DNA from: Mugil cephalus
Taxonomy: Eukaryota; Chordata; Actinopteri; Mugiliformes; Mugilidae
Assembly: GCF_022458985.1 (NCBI RefSeq)
Contig: NC_061775.1
Location: 28,984,495 to 29,048,494 of the forward strand
Length of the DNA stretch: 64,000 nt
Direction of reading: 5' to 3'
The notes beneath the pieces were generated by a model that was not told the origin of the DNA, did not search any database, and saw only the letters and a program-made list of their open reading frames with translations. The position numbers were made by a program, and so were the translations under genes. This document shows, piece by piece, positions 37,338 through 50,879 of this stretch (positions within the stretch are counted from its first letter, which is position 1; each line of letters begins with the position of its first letter).

Positions 37338-37393
37338 GTGTGCCGGACCTGAAGAAGGCCTACAACAGGCCGAAACGTCGTCGGACGGCACAC
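37338..37393 (+). ncRNA. Hammerhead-ribozyme-like motif, unit A
   Basis: GTGTGCCG, GAC, core CTGAAGA (37349-37355), stem II GGCCT/AGGCC with loop ACAAC, GAAA (37372-37375), CGTC, GTC, GGA and CGGCACAC (37386-37393). Stem I pairs GAC with GTC next to the core and GTGTGCCG with CGGCACAC outside. Cleavage would follow CGTC at 37379. Stem III is the palindrome ACGT only. It sits between successive units, where Penelope-like elements are known to carry hammerheads. Confidence 0.75.
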
Positions 37394-37690
37394 ATTTTTT
37401 CATTTTTTGGCCAATTCATTTGTTTTTGAAATTAATAAAACATATTAAGCTGATTTTAGTTATTGTAAATTAAAAAACAAGAAAGACAGACACAATTTAA
37501 GTTCATTTTGACAGTTTGTTTTAAAATCAGTATTTAAAAACATTCTCAGTTAAAAAAATCCTTTCCCACTTTTGAGGAAAGCGTTTTTATTTCATTTTAA
37601 AACAAAAGAAATTTAATTTTTCCTTTCCCAATTCGGGAAGGCGCTTTTATTTCATTTTAATAATTTTAAAAACAACAAATTTAAAAAACC
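37394..37690 (+). other. Leader between hammerhead and ORF1 of the next unit
   Basis: AT-rich and non-coding. It includes two near-repeats of a pattern with TCCTTTCCCA, GGAAAGCGTTTTTATTTCAT or GGAAGGCGCTTTTATTTCAT. The same leader of about 300 bases separates hammerhead and ATG at 56517-56824. Confidence 0.7.
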
Positions 37691-40600
37691 CTATAACGGT
37701 ACAGCCCCTAGGGTCCCCACCAAGGACCCGGGGGAACCAGGGTTTGGGGAAAGGGCCCCTCCGGGAGGAACCCCCCCTCCCGGGGGCGTCCCTCCCCTAA
37801 GCCGCGCCCCCCCCTTCCGCAAGGCCCCATCCCTCCAAGCGGCCGGCCCCCCAAGGGGCCCCCCCGTCAAGTCTCAGGAGGGGTCCAAGGTTGGAGCCCG
37901 CCGACCTTATTTGGGGGTGAATTCAACTTTAAGATGCCACCACCCAAATGAAGGCCCCAAAAATTCTGTGGTGGAGGTCATTCCAACATGTCCTCATTTC
38001 CCACCAGGGGTACCCCTTTTTTTTGGATGTAGAAAGGGGCATTACCAACCTCATTCCTACCGAAATTATGGAAGGCCTTAAGGGGTTTTTTAAGCTTTCG
38101 GGGCCCCCATATTGGAAACCCCCTTGAGGTGGGGGTTAGGGGCCGGAAGAAACCCCACACGATGAAATCACCCGCGGAAGCCATGGGCCCAATTGGCACC
38201 GCAAGGGATCCTTGGCCCCCTTGGGCCAACCCCAAAACTACGGTGGCCATGCCTCAACCCGGTTCGGTCCCGGTGACGGAAGACAGGGATCAGGGTCTCC
38301 ACAGGTGGAATCCCTCAATTGGGCCCCACCCGCCTCACTGTGAAAAGGGTTCTTTCAGAGCGGGCAACAGGTCCTTGGGGTTCCAAAAACCAACCCCGGG
38401 CCCCGCCGGGGGCTAGGCCCCGCCGAGCCCCCACCAGAGGGGGCTTTTTACACCATGGGAGGAAAAAGGGGGAGAAACAGGAGGAGAAGGAAGAAGAGAA
38501 AGGGAGGAAACCAGTCCCCGGGAGTGAGGCCAAGCGCCGGGCAGAACTCCCTTTGGACCGGGTCCCTTTGGTTCTTCTCCCCTCCCTGGGCCACATCCAA
38601 ACCCCAACCCAAAAAACCCAAGGGTTGGGAAAAGAAAATTTTTGATTAAAAAGACAAAAATTTTAAAAGAGCCTCAGAATGAAGATTAGAAAAACCGGGG
38701 GCCACCAGAACTTTGGAAAAGGGGCGAAAATTTTGAAAAAATAATTTTGGCATTTAAAAAAAAACAATAAAAAAAAACCCCATGGTTTGCAGGGGGCCCA
38801 TGAATTTTCCCCGGGTCGGGCCCGTGAATTTTCCCCCCCCTTGCCCCGAAGAAAGGCTACCTCCCCCCAATGAAAAATTGGGAAAAATGGGCCCCCTTTC
38901 CGCAGAAAGTTGAATGGGAAAATTCCTTAAAAAAGAGCCCCAAATTTTGAGGTCCTTTTAAAACCGCCCCATTGGGGGGGTGGGCAAAAATTTTTTTGCC
39001 AACCCGGGGGGGGGAATTTATTTCCCCAACTAAAGCTTTAAGGATTTTCCCTAACCAAAGAAAAATAATTAATTTAAATTTTCTGCAACCTACCTCGAAA
39101 ATTAAAGCATTTCACTTTCGACCCCTTAAAACACCTTGATTACGGTTAAAATAAATCTTAGAAAACTAAAACATTAGATTAGGAACAAAAATTTAAATTA
39201 AACAAAATATAAAAACCATAATCGTAATTAAAGCCCCGAAAAGACTACATAGGATCAATTTTGAAAGAGAGGAAAATGTTATATAAAAAAATTTAAAAAT
39301 TTAGGAACCCTTTAAAAAAAATTTGGGAAAATTTAAAAAAAAAAATTTTTAAAAAAAAAAGAAATTTATTTGACAAAAAGAAATTAAGGCCAAACCAAGG
39401 GAATAACCAAAGATTAAACCCCGGAGACCATCCCCCGGGGGGGAACCATTCACGAGACTATATTTACCATGTTTCCGCAACCCCTTGGGAAAAAAATTTC
39501 TTGAAATTGTGAAAACCCTGATTTTATTTCCTGATTCCCAGCTTTAAAATAATTTCCCCCTTTTTCATTTTAAAATTTTAAAATAACCCCCCAAGCTGAT
39601 AATCTTGAAGGGTTTTTAAAAAAATTTTAGATTAGGAATTTTTGAATTAGATGAGGGGAAAAATTTGGCCCGATGAATTTTTTTAACAAGGGAAAATTTT
39701 AAAGGGAAAAGGCCCTTATTTTATGGGGAAAAATATGGGTAATTTGGAAACATGGGAAAATTAAAGGGACATAAATTTATATTAACAAATTGGGAGGGGT
39801 CAACCCAATTCAGATTTTTAAACAACCTTTAAATCCAGATTTTTTAAAATTTCCCGGGATTCAAAGCTTCCAGTAAACCCCTTCTTTTAACAAGTTTCAC
39901 CAAAACCCCTTCCCGGGGATTGTCATTTAATTAACATTTCCGCATTGTAACAAAGAAACTTCACATTACCCTATTGGGTTGGTTCAAAGGGGCAGTTTTA
40001 GATTTTGTAAGTTGGAAAATGGGAAAAATTTGAAATTTTGCCCTTTAGGCCCAAATTTTATTTTTGCTGTCCAAATTTAAAAAAATTAGACCTGTGGGAA
40101 ATTTTCCCCTTTTTTTCCCGGTAATCCTGACATTTAGAATTTTTATTTGAAAAATTTTTTTCCAAACAGTTAATGGGTTTTGAGAAAAAATAAGACACGA
40201 TTTTTAAAACAAACCTTTAATTGAAACCCATTGGGTTTTAATATTTTAAAATTTTTAAAAAAATATTGAAAAAGCAAAAAAAATAAATGACAAAAAAATA
40301 AATGTTTATTAAATTTAGAATTTAAACCCCAAAAAGCCTGGCCCAAAAACCTAGGTAGGGGGCGGAACGCCCGTGAGTTTAGGAAAGGGGGACCGGCTAT
40401 TAAGGGTGGCCAACCTAATTCCCAAGAACCCAACCGGAACTAACCCCCCAAATATCTAACCAAACCCCGAACCACTTTTTTGGCCCCCCAATCCAAACCC
40501 CCTCCTAACCCCCCTAACCTAAACAAAAAAACCCCCAATAAACAACCCAACCTATTTCCCCCCTAAAATCCAACCCTTAACCCCTATCCTATCCCAAACC

Positions 40601-43600
40601 CATTACTACCAACCCTTAACTAACCCAACCCATCTAACCCCAACTTCCCCCCTAACCCAACCAAAATCCTAACCCGGGCCCCCAACCTAACCACCCCTTA
40701 ATACTCTACCCTAAACCCTATTTTAACCCTAACCCTAACACCCTTTTACCCCCCAACCTAACCCCCCTTTTTCTAACCCTAACCCTTTAAACCAAACCCT
40801 AACCTTTTAATCCCCACCAACCTACCCCTTTTCCACCAACCATTTTACAACCAACCTATTCCTTAACTTAACTTATATTCTAAAAAATAAATAAAATAAT
40901 TAAATAAACTTATTTAAAATTATTTAAAAAGGGGAGGGTTTAACAAAAAAATTTTAACAAAAAAAACAAACAAAAAACAGAAAAAACATTCCGGGCCAAG
41001 GCAAACCCCCCCTTGCAGCCGAAGCAACGGCGGCTGAGAACCAAAGCAAAATTGGACCAAACAGGCCAAATTTTTTTGAAATTTAAAATTTAATATTTTT
41101 TGAAATTAAAAAAAGAAAATTAATTATTTTTAAAAAAATTTAAAATTAAAAAATTTTTATTTAAAAATTTTCCTTTTAAAAAATTTTTTCCCTTTAAAAA
41201 GTTTATTTTTTAAAAAAATTTTTTTCCCAAACAAAAAATTTTTAAACCCAACAATTCCCAGGGCGGGGCGGTGAATAACCCGCCTTCGGGGTTTGTGGGC
41301 CCCCCCCCCCAGGGGGGCAACCTCCCTCCCCAGGGGCCCCGTTCCCCCCACCCCCTTGGGTTTCCCCGGGGGCCCCCCCCCAACGCCCCGGGGGCAGGCC
41401 CCCCGCTTTGGGGCTTCAAACCCCCAAGGGGCCCCCCAAAATTTTTGGGGGTCCCCACAAATTGAGGGTTACCCAAATTTTGGTTACCCTACCTTGCCTC
41501 TTTCCGCGGGGTTTTTTGGGAAAGGGCCCACGTTTAACCCCTTTGGGGAAGCTAAGTCCCGAGAATCGACCCCAACATTGATCCCTTGGCCGAATTGGGT
41601 TACCCATCACACGAAAACACGGGGACATTCGATCCCCTTGGCCCGGAGAGCGGTTGGGGCCCACGGTGACCCAATGTTCACACCGATCACCGTGGGGGTT
41701 TCGGGAAAAGTTTTCCCGGGAAATCCCACCCCCTTTCCAAGCCCAAAGGGGGGGGGGAGCGAACCCAAGTCTGGGACTTTACCACGCAGGGGGGGGGAAA
41801 AGGGAGGAAAAAAAAAAGGACGAGGCACTTCCTCGAGGAGAAAGGGGGCAGAGAAAAAGGGCCCGAGCCGTTCTTCCCCGGGGGTTAGGAACACCCCCCA
41901 AAACTCGAGGACCTGAGAAAAGATTCCTTTGGGTTTACAAAATCCATTTTAAAACCCCAATGATCCGGGAATTCCAATGGTCCCCAAAAAATACGGAAAA
42001 ATTTTAAAAATTTTCCTAAGTAAATTTAAAAAATGGCAAGCCGGGAAAATCATTGCAGGGGTTTAAAAATTTTCCCACCCCGGGGGCCCCCAACCCAAAA
42101 AGGCCCCCCCCAAATTGAATTCCCTTTTTTAAAAAATTAACCGAATTCCTTTAAATAGGCCCCTTACGGAAATTGGGGTTTTTAAACGGCCCAAAATTAA
42201 GGGAAATTCCCCTTTTAAGGTACCAAATTTTTGAAAGCAAAATTTTGGAATTCCCCAAAAAAATTCAAAAATTTTGAGACCCCAAATTATTCCCCAAAAT
42301 TAAAAAATTTTTATTTGATTAACCTAAATTAAAACACCTTTAAAAGGAATAAAATTTACTTAAATTTCCCTAAAACACCCAAAAGGGGTTAAAAGTTTAA
42401 AAATCACCAAGGAAACAAAATGTTGATTAAAAAAATTTAGGGAACCTTAAAATGAATAAAAAGAAAACATATAAAACAATATCAAAGGAAAAAAGAAATT
42501 AAAAGAAAACCCAAACGGGCATTCAGAACAGTCTTTAAAATCTAGCCAAATAAAAAATATGCCCGACCCCGGGGGTTGCCCAGAAGGAACGAAATTAAAA
42601 TTTTCCCCGGGAAAGTTTCCCTTAAAAACCCCGAATTTGCAATTTTAAATTTTTTTCCCCCCCCAATACCATTTCAAATTGAGGAATTTAAAATAAATTT
42701 TAAAAAATTTTTTAAAAAAACCAAAATTCCCATTATTCAAAAAAATTTAAAAAAAAAACCCAATAATTTTAAAAAAATAAAAATTTAATAAAAAATTTTT
42801 AAAAAAACCCCCAAATTCCCCCAACCCAAATTTATTTTAAAAACCCAAACCCAAAACCCTTTAAACAAACCCCAAACCCAACCCCCCCAAAATTTCCAAA
42901 CCCAACCCCCCAAAAAGTCAAAACCCCAAAAACCCCCCCCCAAACCAAAAACCCCAGGTCCCAACCCCCAACCCCTTACCCCTTTAAAATTTCCCCAACC
43001 CTTTGGGCAGGTTTTCCCTTTTTTAAAATTTCACGAAGCCCGGGGTTTTTAAAAATTCAGGGGGGTTTACCGGCTTTTGTTAGGAAAAAATTAAAATTTT
43101 TAAAAATTTTTTTTTGAAACCTATGGGAAATTTGGGTTAAGTGGGAAAAATTTTAATTCCCTTAGGAAACAAAATTTATTTTTAAAAGTTTGGGAAATTT
43201 TAAAAAAGTTTATAAATCAAAAATAAAAACTTTAAAAACAGCCTTTCCAAAAGGTCTCTTTAAAAATTTTTAAAGAAAACAAAAACCTGATTTTCGGGGA
43301 AAAAAAAGAAAGGCCGAATTTTGGGAAGAAGGCCAAAAATCCCGGACCTTTCCCCAAAGGGGAAAAATTTTAACCTGGGCCCCGGCTAATTCCTATTTCC
43401 CCTTTAAAAAAACCCCTTTATCCCCAACTTTAAAACCTTAATTTTCCCCAACCAATACCCTTTTTAACCCCAAAACCCTTTTTACCCGGCCAACCAACCC
43501 TAATTTATTCCCTTTTATTTTAATTTTAAACCCTTTAAACCCCACCTTTTACCCCCCCTATAAAAACAAAAACCAACCTTTTTAAACATTTTCCCCTCCT

Positions 43601-46400
43601 AATATTTCCCGGCCTCCTAACCAACCAAAAACCCTTTTTTTCCTAACCCACAATTTTCTAACCCAAAAATAATTTAAACCACCATTAAAAACCAACTTAT
43701 TCCCCTTTTAACCTAAAATTTTAAAAACCCAACCAATTACTAACCCTTTTAAACAAAAACCCCAAAAAAAACAACTATTTTAAAAAACCCAATCTTCGGG
43801 AATAATTCCGGGGAAACCAAAAACCCAACCCCAACAATTTAAAACCCATTAAATTTTTAAAAACCCAAACTTTTTTAAACAAAACCCCTTTTTTAAAACC
43901 CTTTTTCCCCCCAAAACCCCCAAAAAATTCCCAAATTTTTCTTTTCCAATATTTTTTTTAAAAATAAGGTTTATTATTAAACAAACCAAAAATTTTAAAA
44001 ATTTTTTAAAAAAAAATTTAAAATCAAAAAATTTATTTCCTTTAATCAAAAAAATTTTAATTTTAAGGGGCCCTTTTTTAATAAACAAAAACCCTTTAAA
44101 CCCGGGCAAGGCCCATGGTTGGGGGCTCCCCCTTCCCCCACAGGTTTCGGCCGGGGGAAACAATTTCCCAAAAGGGGAGGCCCGAATTCCCGGCCCTCCC
44201 CTTTTTATTTAAAAAAATTTTTTTAATTTTAAAAACAAAGGCCCCAAATTTAAAAATTTTAAAGTAATCCAAAACCCTTTATTGAAAATTTTTTTAAAAG
44301 GGGAAAACCCCCCCAATTTGGAAGGGCCAATTTTTTTAAACAATTAAAAAATGAACCCCGGTCCTTAGGGGCAAAAACGGGAAAACCCCGTTCCTTCCCT
44401 TTAAAGGCCCTTCTGGGGGTGGCCCCCCCAAACCCCCGGGCAGTGGCCAATCCCCTCCGGTGGCAGGGAAAGGGCCCCCCCATTGAACCCCAATGGTCGG
44501 GCCCAACCGGCCTTTAGGCAGGAAACTCATTTCCCGGGTCCCCCAAATGCAAACCCGGCCGCCGGGGCAAGGGGGGTTCAGTCAAGTTTAACCTAAGGGT
44601 TAAACAAACGGAACAAAGGAAAAAAGAGCGAACCCAATTCCCTCTTCCGCCCCTCCAAAAAGAAACCCCCGGGGCCGCAGACCCCCATTTCCTACAAACC
44701 CAAAAAAAGGGGAAAGGGAAAAAGGGAAAAGGGCCCCCCCTTTGGGTTTTTGGGGGGAAAAAGTTCCCCCGGGGATCCCCAATTGGAAAACCTGGGGAAA
44801 TTTAAAAATTAAACCCCAAAAAATTAAACCGGAAAAAAAAAATAAAAAAGGAAAGAAAAACCCCCTAGAGGCCCTCCCTCCTTCCCCCCCCCCAGAAACC
44901 CCCCGGGCCAAAAGGCTTTTTCGCCAAAAAACACCAAACCCAATCCCCGGGCCACCCTAAAGGCCCCCCGATCCCCCCAAACCCCCCCCCCAAAGCCCCC
45001 CAAACCCCAAAAATTTTAACCCAAACCCCCCCAAAAAACAAACCCCCCACCCGAAGCAAAAAGAATTAGGGCCCCCCAAACCCCAAAAAACCCCAACCCA
45101 AACCGGGCCCCCCCCCTTATACCCCCAAAACCCAAAACCCCAAACCCTCCCCCCTTTAAAAAAAATTTCTTCCCCAAATTGCCCCCAAGATCCTCCCCCC
45201 CTTCCCCCGACGCCCCCTTACCCACCCAAAACGGTAACAAAAAGGAATTAAAATTCCCCAAAAACCCAATTTTGGAAAAACCGGATAAAATTTTCCAAAG
45301 GGATGGGTCCCCCCCAAGGTTTCCCCAAAATTTAAAGGGAAAAGGAAAAAAGGGCCCCGGGCATTTTGACCCGAAATGAAAAGGGAAAACATTAAACCCC
45401 CGAAGGGGAAGAAACATTTTAAAAAAAGAACCCAAAAAAAGAAGGCCCCCTTTCCCTTGGACGAAGCCCCCAAAAAAATCCGACCCGCCGGGCCTTTCCC
45501 TTATTTCAATTTCAAAAAAAAAGGTAAATTTTTTAGGAGTTTATTTCCCTTGCCTTTTTAAAAAAAGGGAAAAATTCCCTTGGGAATTAAAAAAGGGGGT
45601 TTTTGAATTTATTGCTTAAAGGAGGAACTTCCAAACAATTTTTCCGGGGAAGACTTAGGGCGGCCTTCCCCAAAAAAAAGGAAAACCCAAAAATCAGATT
45701 GGGAAAATTTTCCCCTCCAAAAAGGGACTTCAGAATTTGACCAACGGTTGGGAAATTTGGGTCCTTTAAGTGCAAAATTAAACAAGGGAAATTTCCTTTT
45801 TGCTTTTCCAAAAATTTTTAGAAAAATTGACCTTTGAACGGATGACCACTTATTTTCGGTTAAGGAAAAATTAGACCGGAAATTTGCTTTCAGGAAACAA
45901 TTGAAAATTTCTTATTAACCCAGAAAATAAAGGTTAAAATTAACCAAAAAAAAAAAAATTTTGTTTAAAAAAAGATTTTCCCAAAACAAAGTTAATTAAA
46001 CCAAAAAGGGACTGCCTTAAAACCTTTTGGGAAAAATAAGGTTAAAAAATTCGAAAACAATTTAATTTTAAAAAGGGGGAAAAAAATTTATGAAAAAAAA
46101 TTTAACCAAAGGCCATTTTCCCCTTCAACCCCTTTGGCCTAAATTGCAAGGGTCCTTCCACCAACGGAAAGCCCATTTTCCATAACCATTCCTTTCCCCC
46201 AAAATAGTCCTCCCAAAAAACACCCTACCTAATCCCCTTATTTCCCCCAACCTATTCCTAACCCAACCCGCCAAATTAATTACCGCCCAACCCCAATCCC
46301 CAAAAAATTTTTTTGAATAATAAATTTTAACCCCCAAATAAAACCTAAAACCCCACCCATTTGAATTTCCTTTTAAAACCCCCCCTAACCAAAACCCCTA
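37691..46400 (+). other. Severely distorted PLE units, probable low-quality gap-fill
   Basis: Homopolymers are inflated throughout (long runs of A, C, G and T), and frames are meaningless. Traces of the unit still appear in order. ORF1-like text lies at 38160-38640 (CAAAACTACGGTGGCCATG, CGGTCCCGGTGACGGAAGAC). CCTAACC-rich tails lie at about 40440-40860, and hammerhead-flank-like text (GCAGCCGAAGCAACGG) near 41030. ORF1-like text returns at about 41300-41920, with C-rich stretches again at about 43400-43760 and 46180-46570. It probably holds two or three collapsed units. No gene call in this interval should be trusted. Confidence 0.7.
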
Positions 46401-46424
46401 TTTTTACCCACCCTAACCTCGTGT

Positions 46425-46575
46425 TATCCGGCCCTAACCCTAACCTAACCCCAATTTAGTCTAACCCTAACCCGATTTCTATCCTAACCCCTAACCATTA
46501 TTCTTTCGGCCCTAACCCTAACCATACCTCATTTAGTCTAACCCTAACCGATTTCAATCTAACCCTAACCATATT
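46425..46575 (+). repeat. C-rich tail of the unit preceding unit C
   Basis: CCGGCCCTAACCCTAACC, CAATTTAGTCTAACCC and CGATTTC spacers match the last part of the unit A tail. Sequence quality recovers here. Confidence 0.85.
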
Positions 46576-46849
46576 CCCTTATACTTTAATACATTAAAAA
46601 TACATAAATTCATTAAAAACTATCAAACATATTAAAAATAATTGAAATTACATTAAATCATTGATAACAGGGGATTATAGGGTTAAACATTAGGGGGAGG
46701 GGTAGTTAACAAAAAGACGATAACAAATTCGACTGAAACTAATGAACGAAACAAACCGATTACACAGGGGAAACAAGAGCAGGACGTCATTTGCGCTTTG
46801 ACAGCCGAAGGAGCAACATCCCCGACTGTGCTGAGCGTACAGCTTTTAT

Positions 46850-46901
46850 GTGTCCGACCTGAAGAAGGCCTACAACAGCCGAACGTCGTCGGACGGCACA
46901 C
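46850..46901 (+). ncRNA. Hammerhead-like motif before unit C (deletion-bearing)
   Basis: It matches the unit A motif, with single-base losses in stem I (GTGTCCG), in stem II and in GAAA (GAA). These losses fit the deletion-rich quality of this stretch. Confidence 0.6.
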
Positions 46902-47192
46902 ATTTTTCATTTTTTGGCCAATTCATTTGTTTTTGAAATTAATAAAACATATTAAGCTGATTTTTAATTGTAAATAAAAAACAAGAAGACAGACACATTT
47001 AAGTTCATTTTGACAGTTTGTTTTAAAATCAGTATTTAAAACTTCTCAGTTAAAAAATTCTTTTCCCACTTTTGAGGGAAGCGTTTTTATTCTTTTAAAC
47101 AAAAGAAATTTAATTTTTCCTTTCCCAATTCGGGAAGGCGTTTTATTTCATTTTAATTCATTTCAACAAAAACAAATATTAAAACACCCATC

Positions 47193-48808
47193 ATGGACGG
47201 ACGGTGGACTGAGTCGCTATGGTAGGAGGCGCCGTCGAACTACGACCTCGCTGGACGGGTTTCGGAGTCCTTGGGTGGATGACAGAGCACCCCTTCCTTT
47301 ACGGGGGAAGGCTCAGATCCCTCCTCTAAGGCAGGCCTCCCAGGGGTTCGCGCTACGCTGGTCCCCAATCCCCGTCATTGCAGCGTCTTCGCCATGGAAC
47401 CAGGGCCCCCATTCAGGTTCTCCACGGATGGGAGTCAGAGTTCGCGACAGCCCGCCGACCCTCAATTTGGGAGGCTGTTCGAAAAATTCATTCTGTGGTG
47501 AGAGGTCCACCACCTACAAAACGTGTCACCAGAAACGGGACACCTGAACCAGAATGATTTAGGATGGTGGAGGTCATGTCCAACATTATTAACCTGCATC
47601 TCCGACCCATACTTTACCTCATTTTGTATGCTAGAAACTGGCTCACCAACTGCCTCATTCTACCCAATGGACGGGAATGCTTAAGTGCTTTTTGGAAGAG
47701 GCTTTCGGGTTCCCACAAGCTGATTGGAAATCCGCCTTCGAGGTGGCGTTAATGGGCCAGAAGGAACTTAAACCGCATCACACAGGATGAAATCGACCAG
47801 CGGAGCCATTCGCATCCACATTGGACACGGCAAATGTTACTCCGTTAGGGCCAAGGCAGTCACAGACCACCAAAACTACGGTGGCACGATGATCGATCAA
47901 CCCGGTTCGTCCGGTGGGGGAAAAGACAGGGGAGTTCAGGGCTCTCCCAGGTGGAATCTCCTCAAGTTGGCCTTTCACAGCCAGACTCACCTCGTGAACA
48001 GAGGGTTATTTCAGAGGCAGGAAACTAAGGCAGTGGTCTGTTGGGGACAATCTCACTGACCCACCTGATGCCATTGGCCCAAAGTCCCGGGGTGAGGCTC
48101 ATCCGACTCAACATCAAGATCTGGAGGCACTTTTTGACGAACTGCATGAGAGAGAAAGGGAGGAGAGAGGCAGAGGAAGAAAAGGAAGAAGAAAGAGGAG
48201 CGCAGGCAGCCAGTTCTCTCCTTGGACGTTGAGGCCAAGCCCGCCCGGTACAAGTACCCTTTGACCGGGATCCCTTTGAGGATTCCTTTGTTCATACCTC
48301 GCCTGGGCACGTTTCAGGGTCAACGACATCCAATACACGGAATCACAGTTGGACTCTGAGATTAGAAAGAAAGTTTATTATTGGGGATTCCAATTTGAGC
48401 AAATACCTGATTTTGATCATGAAGACCTCCAGATAGAGAGTTACCCGGGAGCCATTTCCGACATGAAGGCCTTATGGAAAAAGGTGGCCAAAGAAGACTT
48501 GGTGGCGAAAAGATCATATTGTCATTCGGCATAATAGTAGAGGAACAGTCCAAAGAAACCACATCAAGAGTTTTGCAGGGGGCCATCGAATCGCTAGAGA
48601 AAGTTTCCTGCAGGGGTCTGGTTCCCCTAGTGAATTTCTCCCGACCTTGCCCCAGAGGAGAAGAAAACCTCAAACCCTCAGACCACATGAGAGAATATGG
48701 GCTTATCCCTCTCCTGCCCAATGAAAGTTGAGACTGAGCAGATGATATCCATTGGACGTCAGAGACAGCATTGAGATGCTGGAACATTGGAGGTCCTTTT
48801 TAAACTAA
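47193..48808 (+). pseudogene. PLE ORF1, unit C (frames broken)
   Basis: It starts at ATG 47193 (MDGRWTE-like) and ends at TAA after TTT TTA AAC. The SGNH-like region (about 48360-48800) has GGGGATTCCAATTTGAGC at block I. Many one-base deletions break the frame; their density is like that of the non-coding flanks, so sequencing error is likely. Confidence 0.75.
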
Positions 48809-50768
48809 GCTGCCCTCAATCTCAAGCGGAGGGGTCGAAGAATCTCAGCCTTTTCTTGTCTCAGATTCTGTGTGCTGGCAAAAAATTTTATATTATCCAG
48901 ACACCACATGACCTTTTGAGGGGGGACTGACCTTTATCCCCACTTTGACATAGGCAGGGATCAAAAAGACAATTAAGTTTGATTGCAATCTACATCGAAA
49001 AAAAATTAGCAGCCTACTTCAAGGATTCTGCAGGGCCGAACCTTCGCCATCCAGTGCACTTCGACTTGGACACCTCCATTAAAAAACTACCATTAGAAAT
49101 TACGGTTTAATCATAAAGATTCTGAAGATCTTAAAAAACATTTCAGACCCATAGGGAAAACAACCATATTTCATGTTTGGAAGTTAAGCCTGAGGAATTG
49201 ATCACTCTAACATATCGTAACAAGCCGCTGACAAGGGTCAGCGGTTGTCATCATGAGTAGGAACATACATTTTCGAGGTAGAGAGGCAATTAAAAATGTT
49301 GAATATATATAAAAAGTTGAAAACCAATTACTGGGGACCATTCCTATGAAAACAGAAATCTTGGATAGATTAAAAAGAAAAAATTCATTAATGCCAAACA
49401 AAAGCAATATCTGATGGGCGACTTGCACAGGGCAGGAGGTTCATTCCTCCCCAAGATCCATAAGGACGGCTAATGGACGATTCCAAATGATTGCCACCCG
49501 GAGACTATTTCTCGACTTGGAGCGAGACTTACGGTATACGAAATATTGGATTTATTTGAATCATTGTCTCACCTGCACACGCCTATTCAGAGATACCTAC
49601 CATTTCATTGAAATTGTGAGGGAACATGAGGATCCCTAGACTTTATTTTTCTTATGAGTTTCCAGCTTTACACTAATATTCTCCTTTGATGCTGGCATCA
49701 TTGTTGTCGAAAGATTTTTGAAAAATACCCAGACCCAACGCCCAATGAGGAGTCTGCAGCTATTGGAGATTAATTTAACTAAAATGATTCATGTTCATGA
49801 GGAATTTATTAAATAAAGGGACGCGATGGGGAAAAGGTTTTGCCCAGCTTATGCGAATATTTTATGGCTAACTGGAGCAGGAAGCCTTCTTAAAATGTCA
49901 AAGAGACCAGTACATATTGAGATATTGATGATATATGGGGCATATGGCTGGAACATTGCAGGAATTCGAGGAATTTGTGGCGACACTAAATCTCAGACCT
50001 TCAATCCATTGAGCACGGAAGTCAACCAACATTCCATTGATTTTTTAGACACAACGGTTTTTAAGGTCCAGATTTGAAAGGACCTTCCAGTTGATGTCAA
50101 AGTGTACTTCAAGAGCACTGACACCATGCTCTACTTCATAAGACAAGTTTCACCCAAAACCACACTTTAGGGGATTGGTCAAGTCACAGATTCTTCGATT
50201 CATCGCATTGACAAGAAGAAGACTTCAAGGAGAGCGGTTGACATATTGTTTCGGCTTTAAGGACAGGGATATGTAGATCCTTTGAGACGTTGTCTTAAGA
50301 CATTTCAGGACATAAGGACAAGGATCATGAAATTTGTCCCTTTGATTCCACATATTTTTCTGGCAGTAAGATCTGCATGGGAAGTTTAAAATAATTTTGA
50401 GACCGTGTTGGGAAGTCGCACTGATCCCAGTTTCAGGGTAATTTCGCCTTCAGGAGAACAAAATCTCTCAGATTTTCTATCAGGGCAAATTGCCTTCGCT
50501 TCAGTTGAGAGACCACTTAAGTTGGACACGCAGTTTTGAGATAAAATTCATAAGGAACATAAGGACAAAACCTGATTAAGATCACCCAGGCCTTTAGCCC
50601 GGAGAACAACTAACTGTATTTTGTTCTATTTTTAATATGGTGTTGTTAAATATTGGAGAACAAAGAATAATCTTCACCGAATAATCAACACAGTAATATT
50701 AAAAACAAAAAAGAGATGGACACGCCTTTAGTTAAGCATTTTTGTTGCACGCTGGACTCATAGAGTAC
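48799..50768 (+). pseudogene. PLE ORF2 (reverse transcriptase and GIY-YIG endonuclease), unit C (frames broken)
   Basis: Colinear with unit A ORF2 at DNA level over its whole length, with frequent single-base losses. The C motif region is at about 49920 and the GIY-YIG region at about 50610-50660. The heptamer TTTAAAC is intact at 48799-48805. Near 50370 the sequence ATCTGCATGG joins reverse transcriptase and endonuclease in one frame, unlike unit A. Confidence 0.8.
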
Positions 50769-50879
50769 TGGGCATGCAGAAGGACGCTCCTGGTCAGACA
50801 GAACGCAAGGAGGAACGGCGTGGATTTTTGGCTGGCACCCTGGAACCAGCTGGACTGAATTCCAGAGAGGTATCCGGCT

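Larger units (their letters stand above)
34001..37393 (+). mobile_element. Penelope-like element family 2, unit A (5' end lost in gap)
   Basis: This is the best-preserved downstream half in the window: ORF1 end, frameshift signal, intact reverse transcriptase, GIY-YIG endonuclease, C-rich tail, AT-rich spacer and hammerhead motif. ORF1 stop to hammerhead is about 3.1 kb; with the 5' half from the units near 56-64 kb, a full unit is about 5.2-5.3 kb. Confidence 0.92.

Noticed and set aside
38129..46337. Many open frames of 60-207 residues rich in Gly, Pro, Lys and Phe on both strands
   Set aside because: They arise from inflated homopolymers in distorted sequence and show no family motif.
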